Of a stretch of DNA of 64,000 bases, positions 36,150-45,500 are shown piece by piece (position 1 is the first letter of the stretch; each line of letters opens with the position of its first letter). This DNA is from CAZTHM01 sp041946825 (GTDB lineage: Bacteria; Acidobacteriota; Terriglobia; UBA7540). A program made the translations under genes and the position numbers. The DNA is taken from positions 1 through 64,000 of the forward strand of contig JBHGBD010000018.1 in the NCBI GenBank assembly GCA_041946825.1, given 5' to 3'. Below the pieces are notes generated by a model. That model ran no database searches. It had not been told where the DNA came from and saw nothing but the letters and a program-made list of their open reading frames with translations.

Positions 36150-38660
36150 TCAGCGTCCCGCGAGCTTCTCCACGGCCAGCAGATCGAAGATATAAGTGGC
36201 CGCGCCGCCAATCACGTACTCGGTTTGGTACCAGAGGAACGGGAATTTCTTGAGTTCCATGTAGTCCGGCTTGATCAGCGAAGCACCGGAGATAACGCCT
36301 CCTGGGATGTGCGACCAATCCGCCCGATTGATGCCGTATGCCATGAGCGGCGACTCGGCGCCGACTCCGGAGACGAAGCTGCGGTTGTTGGCCGGATGCG
36401 CGCCCAGAACGAAGTCCACCGTAGCAAGAAGCGGGTCAATGCCAAAAAGCTCAGGGAAAGCACGATGGAAGTAGTATTGCCGGAAGGCGTCATCCTGAAG
36501 TCTCCAGCCTTCACCCCAGACAAAACCGGAGTGAATGTGGGAACGCGTTTCGAGCCTGTACTCGGGTCTCGAGACTCCCGGCGGGTAATGAACACCCCAA
36601 GGATTCGAGGCGGCGCGCTCGTCCGCAATAACTTTCCATTTTTTCGCAAGGTCCCTGACCGCCGATCGGTAATCGGGGCTTTCCACCTTGTCCAGAGCGC
36701 GAACGAGCACCCATCCCGGGCCCATCCCGAATTGCTCACCCGTAATGGATTTCAATACCGGGACTAAACTCACCAGCCGATCGCGGTAGGAAGATTTGCC
36801 GGTCGTAATCAGCAACTCCGCGGCGGCGGCCAGTTCCTGGCTGTGAAAACCATCGTCGCTGCGCGGGACATAGGAGTTGGGCGCAAACACCGGCGGATGC
36901 GCCTGTTCGTATTGCCACAATTCCTCGGCGGCCCTGAGGGATTCTACAGCCAGCGCATCGTTGTACCCGCGCAAGGATCGGCTGGCCGCTGCCAGAGACT
37001 GCGCGACGATATACTGGAGACCGGTATTGCGGTTGGTAAAGACCCAGCGATCATCCCGCCTCCCGGAACGTTCGCCGCTCACTTCCTGCTCCTTCAACAC
37101 GGGGTCATAAACCCGGTTGTCCGTAATGTTTACCGGATCGCCAAGGAAGGTGTACTGTTCGTCGGTGCGCTCGATGATGCCGGGAACAACGTGGCCGGCA
37201 ACGCGGTAGAACGCCAGCAGGCTCTCCGCTCCGAATTCAATCTGCTGAAGCAGATCCGGCTTGCGGTCCGGCCGATGCAGGAGCACCTCGCGCTCAAGGC
37301 GACGGATCGAAGTGTCATCGACATCAGGCCGGAATTCTTCCTGGGCCAACGCCAGCGCCAGCGTCGTATGCGCGACGCTCCCTGCCGGTAGGTCGTAATC
37401 GCCGGCGTCGTGCCAGCCGCCCCAGTCGAGCCCCGGCACGTGTTGGTCGTCCTGGTAAGGTGTTTCGTGTTCACCCTCATTGTAGCCGTCAATCCAAACC
37501 TTATGCGCGGGCGCCTGGGCGGCGTCGTCGAGGTGGCATGCCCCGTGCCATGTCCGGTTCCCTTCCTTCACAGCCACATGGCACATCTGGACGGGCAAGA
37601 AATACTCGAGGGTGGGCTGCCAGGCGTCGTCGTAGACGCCCTCCGCGATGCGGATGGGGCCGACTGTCTGTCCGCGATACTCCAGGGTATAAACGCCCGG
37701 CTCGCTGGCATCACTAAAATCAAATACCGCATACTGGAAGCGGAGGAATTTGCCCCAGGGTTTGGGCGCCTCCGATTTCACGAGTTTCGGCTCGCCGCGG
37801 GTTTCCAATTTGAATAGATTCACCGCAGCAGAGGAGGTGTCGCGCGGATCGAGTTCCAGCACCGCACGCTTCTTCTGCTTCGGCAAGAATCCGACTTGCG
37901 AGACTCCGATGACCGGGGCGCGCTGCCATTGTGCGTCGAGCCGCGGCGTGATGCGGATGGTCAGCTCCTTCACGTCGCTTCCCGAAGCGATCGGCGCCAC
38001 CATCAGATACCAGCTCTCGGGACCGTCGCGCCGAGTATCGACAATGGTGAGCGGGCCATCGTCGCGCTCTATAGTAAAGCTGTGCAGAGGATCTTCCTGC
38101 GCGATGCGAAGCAACTTACTGGGTCCCAAGAGCAGAGATCTGCCCGTGAACTGCTGCGGGAAGACCCCGCTGTCCGAGTTGCCTTGAAAAGATTTTTCGA
38201 AATAAGTTCCCGGATAAAGCGCCATCTTGATGCCTGCCTGTTCCACCTTGCTCCAGTCCAGCGCCCGGTCTAATTTCAGCGTGACGCTGATGCTGGCGCC
38301 GTCGCTGCGCGTGATGAGCTGATAGCCGAAGTTCCAGCCGGCAACTTCGGCGAACACGGTAGCGGTCTCGTGCGCGCGATCAACTTCCCGCCGTAGCACC
38401 TGCAACTCGGGCCGCGGAACGCCCGATTTCGTCGTCAGGAGTAAGTCGCCGGAATCCGCCACGCGCTCGTCGTGCAAAATCATCTGCAATCCACCCTGGT
38501 ATCCCACCTGGTAATTGTTATGAAAAAGAAGGAAAGAAAATCCCGGACCCGAGAAGTATTCTTGATCGTTCAGCGCAATTTTCGCGTCAGAAGCAAGACT
38601 CGGGATCATGCCGAAACAAGAAAGGCACACGACAATCAAGCTGATTCTGAAGAAGCGCAT
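36150..38660 (-). CDS. GH9 family glycanase (endoglucanase-like), secreted
   Basis: 836 aa from the ATG at 38660, which has GGAG seven nt upstream. A signal peptide (MRFFRISLIVVCLSCFGMI) is followed by a long beta-rich N-region that includes a CelD-type Ig-like module (VIGVSQVGFLPKQKKRAVLE to GPIRIAEGVYDD, about residues 280-385). The GH9 (alpha/alpha)6 barrel follows, with GGWHDAGDYDLPAG (about 414-427) holding the catalytic-base Asp pair. Near the C-terminus are VLGAHPANNRSFVSGVG and WYQTEYVIGGAATYIF (about 806-821), whose Glu matches the general acid. GH9 enzymes cleave beta-1,4-glucans by inversion; some act on mixed-linkage glucans or are exo-glucosaminidases. The first about 250 residues before the Ig module are not recognised and may bind carbohydrate. 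It is divergent from the sulfatase-like gene. Confidence 0.88.
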   Translation of the reverse strand: MRFFRISLIVVCLSCFGMIPSLASDAKIALNDQEYFSGPGFSFLLFHNNYQVGYQGGLQMILHDERVADSGDLLLTTKSGVPRPELQVLRREVDRAHETATVFAEVAGWNFGYQLITRSDGASISVTLKLDRALDWSKVEQAGIKMALYPGTYFEKSFQGNSDSGVFPQQFTGRSLLLGPSKLLRIAQEDPLHSFTIERDDGPLTIVDTRRDGPESWYLMVAPIASGSDVKELTIRITPRLDAQWQRAPVIGVSQVGFLPKQKKRAVLELDPRDTSSAAVNLFKLETRGEPKLVKSEAPKPWGKFLRFQYAVFDFSDASEPGVYTLEYRGQTVGPIRIAEGVYDDAWQPTLEYFLPVQMCHVAVKEGNRTWHGACHLDDAAQAPAHKVWIDGYNEGEHETPYQDDQHVPGLDWGGWHDAGDYDLPAGSVAHTTLALALAQEEFRPDVDDTSIRRLEREVLLHRPDRKPDLLQQIEFGAESLLAFYRVAGHVVPGIIERTDEQYTFLGDPVNITDNRVYDPVLKEQEVSGERSGRRDDRWVFTNRNTGLQYIVAQSLAAASRSLRGYNDALAVESLRAAEELWQYEQAHPPVFAPNSYVPRSDDGFHSQELAAAAELLITTGKSSYRDRLVSLVPVLKSITGEQFGMGPGWVLVRALDKVESPDYRSAVRDLAKKWKVIADERAASNPWGVHYPPGVSRPEYRLETRSHIHSGFVWGEGWRLQDDAFRQYYFHRAFPELFGIDPLLATVDFVLGAHPANNRSFVSGVGAESPLMAYGINRADWSHIPGGVISGASLIKPDYMELKKFPFLWYQTEYVIGGAATYIFDLLAVEKLAGR

Positions 38661-38989
38661 CACATTCTCCATAAGGACATAATTTCCGAACCCGTCGGTC
38701 CGAAGTCCCCCCAATATCCCACTTTCACCTTTGACTGCAAGCGCAAAAAGCCTGGCGAGAATGCTGTGCAACTCCTGCTGCGAGCGTTAGAATGTGTCCC
38801 TCCGAATTCCCTTCGGCCGGCGCAAAAGGACTTGGCCGCGCACCCGCTGAGATACCTGTCCTGGCCGGCGTTTGGCATGAGGAGATACCTGAGCCTCGCG
38901 GAGACTCTGCCATTCCGTATCTGCGAAATGAAATCCGGCCCCGCCCTCCCCATTCGGAACCTTTCGGTCGGTGCGTCGATTTCTTCTTG
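38661..38989. other. Divergent gap between GH9 and sulfatase-like genes
   Basis: 329 bases with no recognised gene. A TGTGCA-17-TAGAAT candidate promoter at 38765-38793 points toward the sulfatase-like gene and would give a leader of about 190 nt. The reading frame of that gene is open back to 38792 but the extra residues look non-protein-like and lack a signal peptide. Confidence 0.5.
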
Positions 38990-40930
38990 ATGGTATTCCC
39001 GAGAAGCCTCTCCATCCTTTGCTGGGCATTCCTTCTGTTCTTCGCCTCTGCCCTTCGGGCTGCAGACGCAAACGTCATCATCATCACCATTGACACGCTG
39101 CGCGCCGACCACCTCGCCTGCTACGGATACTCGAGAGTCCAGACTCCGAATATTGACGAACTGGCGCGCTCGGCGGCGCGATTTACACGCGCCAACACTC
39201 CCGTGCCTATCACGCTGCCCGCGCACAGCGCCCTGTTCACCGGCAGCTACCCCATGGCAAATGGCATGCATGATTTTGCCGGTAATACGCTCTCACCTTC
39301 TTTCGTAACGCTGGCCGAAGTTTTACGGCGCCGCGGATACGCGACCGGCGCGTTCATCGGCGCGGCAGTTCTGGACTCGCGGTTCGGCCTGAATCAGGGC
39401 TTTGACACATATTTCGATCACTTCGATTTCAGCCGTCAAGATCAGGCCAGCCTGGATCGGATGGAGCGGCCGGGGAACCAGGTGATGGACGAAGCGCTTC
39501 GCTGGCTCAAGGCAAACCCTCGCCAGCCGTTCGCCTTGTGGGTGCACCTCTATGATCCGCACTACCCCTACACACCACCCGATCCATTTGCCTCCCGCTA
39601 CAAAGCGCATCCCTACGACGGCGAGATCGCCTTTGCCGACGCGCAGGTCGGACGATTGATGTCCTACATGCGCCAGGCGAATCTCCTCCACAATGCCATC
39701 GTTGTCCTCGCCGGAGACCACGGAGAAGGACTGGGAGAGCACGGGGAAGAGACCCACGGATTCTTTCTCTACAATTCGACGCTGCGCGTGCCGTTGCTCA
39801 TCAAGATTCCGAACGGGCTGGCGCGAGTCGTTGACACCGAGGCGTCCCTGGTTGACGTCATGCCCACAGTTCTCCAGGCCCTCCGCCTTCCCATTCCCGC
39901 GACGGTCCAGGGGCGAAGTTTATTGAGCGAGATTCTCGGCCGCGCGCGTCCGGCGGGGCCGCCCCTCTATGCGGAAAATTATCTCCCGCTCCTGCATTTT
40001 CGCTGGAGCCAGTTGAGAAGCATCGAGCAGCGGGGGCTGAAGTTCATCGATGCACCCAACCCGGAGCTTTACGACCTGCGCTCGGACCCGCATGAGCTCA
40101 AGAACCTCATCGCCACGCGGGCGGCGGCGGCTCACGAGTTGCGCGGCGCCCTCTTCGACGTGCTGCGCCGCTACACGCCTGCATCGAGTCAGGGTGCCCA
40201 GCCGGCTCTGACGGATCCTGCCCTGATGGAGCGCCTTCGCTCTCTCGGCTATGTCGCCGTATCCGCGGGCACCTTCAACGACGCCAACGGAAAAGCGCTC
40301 CCCGACCCCAAAGACCGCATCCAGGCTTACGAACTCTATGCTGCTGCCAACGAGGACAGCAACCTTGGCCGTTACCGCGAATCCCTGCTCAAGCTGCAGC
40401 AGGCGGAAAAGACCGAGCCCGCCTCACTGGCCATCCGTTACCTGACCGGGATGAACTACTACCGGCTGAAGGAATATCCCCGGGCCATCTCGGCTTTCCG
40501 CTCCGCCCTGCAGCTCGATCCGAAATTCACTCTCGCCACTTACTATCTGGGCGTCTGTCAGCTTGAGACCGGGGAGCTGGAAGATGCCCTCGCATCATTC
40601 CGCACTACTTTGACGAGCGATCCAAGGAGCTTCTCTGCCGCCTACAACCTCGGTGTGATCTATACGCGGCAGCGCCGGGCGGACGACGCAATCAAAGCAT
40701 TCCTGCGAGCCATCGAAATTCTTCCGGAATTTGCCGAAGCTCACGAGGCGTTGGGCGAGCTCTATCTCTACCAGCAGCGCGTCGATGATGCCGTGCGGGA
40801 GCTCGAAAAAGCGGCGGCCCTGAACCCTGATTCGCGGCGCGCCCATCGGGCCCTTGGAAGAGCTTATGCGGCGAAGGGCATGGATGATCGAGCCAAGGAA
40901 GAACTGGAACGCGGCAAGAACCCGCAGTGA
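38990..40930 (+). CDS. Sulfatase/alkaline-phosphatase-fold hydrolase fused to TPRs, secreted
   Basis: 646 aa from the ATG at 38990, which starts a clear signal peptide (SLSILCWAFLLFFASALRA). The catalytic domain begins with NVIIITIDTLRADHLACYGY (metal-binding Asp) and has the nucleophile motif ITLPAHSALFTGSYP near 74-88. The usual sulfatase C/S-x-P-x-R is T-x-P-x-H here, so the formylglycine Cys/Ser is replaced by Thr at about residue 75. A second metal site AGDHGEGLGEHGE lies near 240-252. From about 440 to the end there are about five TPRs (LAIRYLTGMNYYRLKEYPRA, ATYYLGVCQLETGELEDA, AAYNLGVIYTRQRRADDA). A Thr nucleophile fits phosphatase, phosphodiesterase or phosphoglycerol-transferase chemistry better than sulfate hydrolysis (inference). 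No Shine-Dalgarno is evident. Confidence 0.87.
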   Translation: MVFPRSLSILCWAFLLFFASALRAADANVIIITIDTLRADHLACYGYSRVQTPNIDELARSAARFTRANTPVPITLPAHSALFTGSYPMANGMHDFAGNTLSPSFVTLAEVLRRRGYATGAFIGAAVLDSRFGLNQGFDTYFDHFDFSRQDQASLDRMERPGNQVMDEALRWLKANPRQPFALWVHLYDPHYPYTPPDPFASRYKAHPYDGEIAFADAQVGRLMSYMRQANLLHNAIVVLAGDHGEGLGEHGEETHGFFLYNSTLRVPLLIKIPNGLARVVDTEASLVDVMPTVLQALRLPIPATVQGRSLLSEILGRARPAGPPLYAENYLPLLHFRWSQLRSIEQRGLKFIDAPNPELYDLRSDPHELKNLIATRAAAAHELRGALFDVLRRYTPASSQGAQPALTDPALMERLRSLGYVAVSAGTFNDANGKALPDPKDRIQAYELYAAANEDSNLGRYRESLLKLQQAEKTEPASLAIRYLTGMNYYRLKEYPRAISAFRSALQLDPKFTLATYYLGVCQLETGELEDALASFRTTLTSDPRSFSAAYNLGVIYTRQRRADDAIKAFLRAIEILPEFAEAHEALGELYLYQQRVDDAVRELEKAAALNPDSRRAHRALGRAYAAKGMDDRAKEELERGKNPQ

Positions 40931-40990
40931 AGTGTTTCGACGTAAACACGTTATCCACCGCAAGACAAGAACAAGAATGGAGGAACTCAT

Positions 40991-42355
40991 ATGAAATACC
41001 GAAATACCTCTGAACCAGTCACCAAACAGGAGATGCCAAGGCGCAGTTTTGTGAAGAACTCGTTGGCCGCCGGGGCAGCCGCGGCGATTTCCTTCCCATT
41101 CATCAACGCCCGATACGGGCTCGCCGCACCTGAGCCGATCCGGGTCGGTGTCGTCGGCTGCGGAGGCCGCGGCACAGGCGCGGCCTTAAACGTGCTGCAG
41201 GCCAAGACCGATGTCATCTACCCACCTCCTCGAAAGGGGTACCACACCGAGAACGCTGTCCCTGGAGCCAGGGCGATGGCAGAGAACGTGGAGGTCATCG
41301 CATTGGCCGACCTCTTCCGCGACCGCCTCGAAGAGTGCCGGACGCAGCTTCGGGCTGTTGGAACCAATATCCGAGAAGAACACTGCTTCGTCGGCTTCGA
41401 CGCCTGCGCGAAACTGCTCCAAGTCCCGGGGCTCAACTATGTGATCCTGGCAAGCCCCCCGGTTTTCCGACCCCGCGAGCTTCGCGCCGTCATCGAGGCG
41501 GGAAAGCACGCCTTTGTGGAGAAACCGGTTGCCGTGGACGCTCCGGGCGTGCGTTCCATCCTGGAGTCGGGGGACATTGCCAAGCAGAAGAACCTGGGGA
41601 TTGTGGCTGGGACCATGCGCCGGCACTCCGCAGACCAGGTCGAAACGGTCAGTCGGCTCCATGACGGTGCGATCGGAAAGATCGTCGAAGCGCGGGCTTA
41701 CTTCAATATCGGTGAGATCTGGATGATCCCGCGTGAATCGGGCTGGGGACAAATGGAGTGGCAACTTCGCAATTGGCCCTACTTCACCTGGGCTTCCGGC
41801 GACATACTCGTGGAGCAGCATATTCATACGATCGACCTCATCAACTGGATCGTTGGAACCCACCCCGTGCGGGCTTACGGCATGGGCGGCAGACTGGCCC
41901 GGCCCTCCTGGGAGTACGGAAACATTTACGACCACTTTGCCATCGAGTACGAGTATCCGGGAGGAATCCGTCTCTTCAGCCAGAATCGGCAAATCGACGG
42001 CTGTACTGACCGGGTCGGCGCGTCCGTCCTGGGAACCAAAGGTTCGAGCAACTGCGAAAACCGCATCCAGGGTGATCGTGAATGGGTTTTCCAGGGCAAG
42101 GTACGGGACCCCTACGAGCAGGAACACATCGACCTGATCGAGAGCATTCGTGCAGGAAAACCACTGAATGAGGCTAAGGCAGTGGCTGAGAGTACGCTGA
42201 CCGCCATCATGGGCCGTGAATCAGCTTACAGCGGCCAAGAGATCACATGGGAGTCGGCCATGAACTCCCAGCGGGTTTACACCCCGAAGGAGTTTACCCT
42301 GGGCGATTGTCCGTTCCCGGAAGTTCCCATGCCGCGAAATTACAGATTCTACTAG
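40991..42355 (+). CDS. Gfo/Idh/MocA-family oxidoreductase, Tat-exported
   Basis: 454 aa. GGAGGAACTCAT precedes the ATG. A twin-arginine signal (PRRSFVKNSLAAGAAAAISFPF, quoted in part: RRSFVK near residues 17-22) predicts folded, cofactor-loaded export. The Rossmann NAD(P) motif VGVVGCGGRGTGAALNVL lies at about 55-72, and the catalytic dyad loop AFVEKPVAVDAPGV near 174. The C-terminal beta-sheet domain shows WQLRNWPYFTWASGD and EQHIHTIDLINWIVG. Such Tat-exported members oxidise or isomerise sugars, inositols or glycosides with tightly bound NAD(P), some acting as retaining glycosidases by the NAD-dependent GH109-type mechanism. The substrate is unknown. It starts 60 nt after the sulfatase-like gene, on the same strand, so co-transcription is likely. 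Confidence 0.9.
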   Translation: MKYRNTSEPVTKQEMPRRSFVKNSLAAGAAAAISFPFINARYGLAAPEPIRVGVVGCGGRGTGAALNVLQAKTDVIYPPPRKGYHTENAVPGARAMAENVEVIALADLFRDRLEECRTQLRAVGTNIREEHCFVGFDACAKLLQVPGLNYVILASPPVFRPRELRAVIEAGKHAFVEKPVAVDAPGVRSILESGDIAKQKNLGIVAGTMRRHSADQVETVSRLHDGAIGKIVEARAYFNIGEIWMIPRESGWGQMEWQLRNWPYFTWASGDILVEQHIHTIDLINWIVGTHPVRAYGMGGRLARPSWEYGNIYDHFAIEYEYPGGIRLFSQNRQIDGCTDRVGASVLGTKGSSNCENRIQGDREWVFQGKVRDPYEQEHIDLIESIRAGKPLNEAKAVAESTLTAIMGRESAYSGQEITWESAMNSQRVYTPKEFTLGDCPFPEVPMPRNYRFY

Positions 42356-42588
42356 CCGGTTTGGGGTAACAGCAGGACAGCCTCCGGGAACAGATGAGCA
42401 GGCCCAATCTTGGGACCGTCCCAATGGCGCATCAGGGAGCGGGAAGCCGACTCATCAAGAGATGGGAATTGGTTGTCCCCCCCGCGACGAGTTGGGCGGA
42501 GTCGAGCCGATAAACATCCAAATCGGGGCGCCTTCGCTGCGAATCGTGGCTGGGACGAAGTGACAATCTTACACCTCGCCGTTCGAAC

Positions 42589-45500
42589 TCAGCTGGTGAG
42601 CCGTTTGAGGGCGGTGTGGGCCTCCTCGATTTCGGGCAGGTGCGCCCCGGAATTCTCCAGGTAGGACAGAAATTCCTGATATTCTTTGATTGCCGGACCC
42701 CGCTTGCCGGTCGCTTCGTATAACTGCCCCAGGTAGAAGTGAAGAAGCTCCAGCGCGAGAGGCAAACGGTTCCGCATGGTTGCGATGTCGGCTTGCGAGC
42801 GGCCTGCAATCACGCCCCGACGAAGCTCCCTCTCGGAAGAGGCGTAGTCCTTCAGGCGCAAATGACTAGCTCCCTTCGCAAGTTGGAGTTCCGCAGTTTG
42901 GAAGTCCGGGTATCGGTTCGCTGCGGTGAGTACTCCCCGAAAATCTTTCCGCGCGAAAGCTGCATAGACTTGATTACGCGCCCGCATGATTTCGAGTCCC
43001 CGCGGCGCCATCCATGGGTGTGATGAGGCGAACTGTTGCAGGCTACGTTCCGAGGCCTCGACATCGCCCGCGACAGCTTCCAGCAAGGAAACTGCCTGAA
43101 ATTCTTCGTCCGAAAGCTTCAGTGTCCGTGAGAAAGCGAGGGCATCGTTGACACTCTGAGAAATCAATACCTCCATGATGCCCAGCCCCAAAAGCACGTC
43201 TCCGGCGGCCTGGAATTGGCCGGCATGGCCGAGATCGATGACCGCCCGGCGGTAATTCCGGCGGGCGCCCGCAAAGTCACCGCGCAATTGTTGAAACTGT
43301 GCCTTGAAGACCGGCGCAAGGAGTCGCCCGGCGGCCGTGGCGCGCCGGGCGTACTCCTGGAGGGCCGATTCGACCAAGGCGGGCTCATTCTGGTCGGCGT
43401 ATACCGCGGCGAGCTTCAGGTGCTCGGCGCCGTCGAACAAATCCGGTTTGATTTCGAGCGCCCTCCGGTATGCGGCGATGGCTTCGTCATCGCGGCCAAA
43501 GGTGAACAGCACATCTCCACGGCTGTCCAACGGGGCGGGGTCGTTCGGACGAAGGGAGATGTACTGATCGTTGGCTTCGAGAGCCGCGGTCACGTTGTCG
43601 GATGCGATGTAAAAATAGGTCACATCATTCCACAACTCCTCGTCTCTCGGGTCTGCGCGGAGTCCTTCCCGCAGAACGGAAATCGCCTGTTGGTCTTGTC
43701 CGACGGTGCCGAGCAGATCAGCAAGGAAGATTCGCGCCCGACTTTCGTGCGGGAATTCCCGGACGAACGCCGTGTACGCTCCCAGGGCGCCCTCAACGTC
43801 GCCTCCTCGTTGAGCTCTGGTGGCCTCAAAGAGCAACCGCTGAGGGCGTGGCAGTCGCGCTTGCATCTGCTCGACTTTGCGGTTCATTTCCTCCGCCTTG
43901 CGGAGATCGTTTGACCATTCATAACACCTCGCCAGGTGCCAGTAAGCCAACGTGAAACGCGCGTCGCGTCGGACCGCCTGCTCGAGTTCTCGAATCGCTT
44001 CGGCGAATAGGAAGCGACGCTCGTAATCGACGCCGATCTGGTAGCGGTGGTACGCCTCGAAGTCGGGAGTGGCGGCGTCTTCGATGCTGGGGGCAGGACT
44101 CGCTGCGCTGCCCGCCGGTAACAACCGCTGGGCAATCCGGCCCGTGAGCGTGTCCACAGCGCCGAAGATCCCTTGCAGATCCTCTGCCTCCGCCTTATCA
44201 GAGAAGATGATTCGGCCGCGGTTGGCATCCTGAACTCTGACGTCCAGCCGCAATTTCTTCGGCCCCACGCGCATCAGAGCGCCACTTATAAAAACACCAG
44301 CGCCAGCGCTCTGCGCCGCTTCCTGCGCCGAGCTGGGATCAAGATCCGCCGAACCTTCCTTCCCGATACGCCTGATCACCGCTAGTACACGCTCGGTCGA
44401 AAGTACTTCCAGCCCATGCACCTGCCCAAGGTTGGTGGTCAACATGTCGCTGAGTCCCCGGTTAAGCCAGTTGAGGGAGGGGTCCTGCGATAGGTTCGAG
44501 AAGTAGAGAACCGCAACTGCCTTTGGGGTTCCACCCTCAGCCATGGGAGGTTGACTGCGGCTCACTCGCGAAGTCTGCAGGGATTCGCGCAGATCACCAT
44601 CGAGTTTTGTGGCAGCGGCAGCGAGTGCAGCCAGTACCTTCTCTTTGGCTGTAGCGGTTATCTGCTCCTGTGCGAGCGAGTCACCACTGTGACAATCCAC
44701 GGCCTCAAGTCCCAGCACGTATTGGCTGCCGAGATTGCTGACGGACCCGGCAATGTATGCCTTGCCTCCCGCCCGTTGGCAAAGCTCACGTGCCACCTCA
44801 GGGGTGACGGGAGTGTCTACCGGGCGAGCCAATAACGTGAGGGTCGCCGCGACTCTGTTCTCAGGAAGTACAGTCAGGAACTGCGACTCGTTTAGGCTCA
44901 CGCTCAGGGCCGTCTTTAGCGTGGAGTCAAGCGCCGGATCTCCCGTGCTGTTGGCAAAGTCGGCGAGAACGACTGTGTCTTTTTCCGCCAACCTCGGCGC
45001 GCGATACGAACGGCGGAAGACTTCGCCGGCTACAAATGCCAGGATCAGGAGCGCCGCGATGGTCAAATCTAATCGCGCTATCGTGGGTAGGTGCCTGAGG
45101 TGTGCTCCCAGACCCCATGGAACCCAGGATCGCCCCGGTTCTTCTCCCCTGCGAAGCCGCCGATTTCCAACGCCCGTGACCGTGACCGCGAACCCGGAAC
45201 TCGAATCCCGCCGCAAGCGCTTCAGATCGGCGCGCACGTCGGCGGCCGTCTGGTAGCGCATCTCGCGGTCCTTCTCCAGGAGTTTGCGGACGATCTCATC
45301 GAATGCCGACGAATACCCGGGGCTCGTCCGGCTGGGAGGGAGGGGAGTATGAGTCAGGATCTGCTCGAGGATCTCTTCCCGCGATGCTCCATCGAAGGCG
45401 CGGCGCCGCGTCGCCATCTCGTAGAGCACCAGCCCAAGGTTAAACAAGTCGGTCCGTTGATCCAGATTCTCGCCGGTCACCTGCTCCGGTGACATGTACG

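Noticed and set aside
36225..37391. Long plus-strand frames opposite the GH9 gene (also 24250-25155, 23410-24111 and similar)
   Set aside because: Long antisense frames are expected in GC-rich genes. The sense frames carry signal peptides and catalytic motifs, the antisense ones none.
38792..38989. 66-residue N-terminal extension of the sulfatase-like protein
   Set aside because: The extension is Pro/Arg-rich and not protein-like, and the ATG at 38990 begins a good signal peptide.
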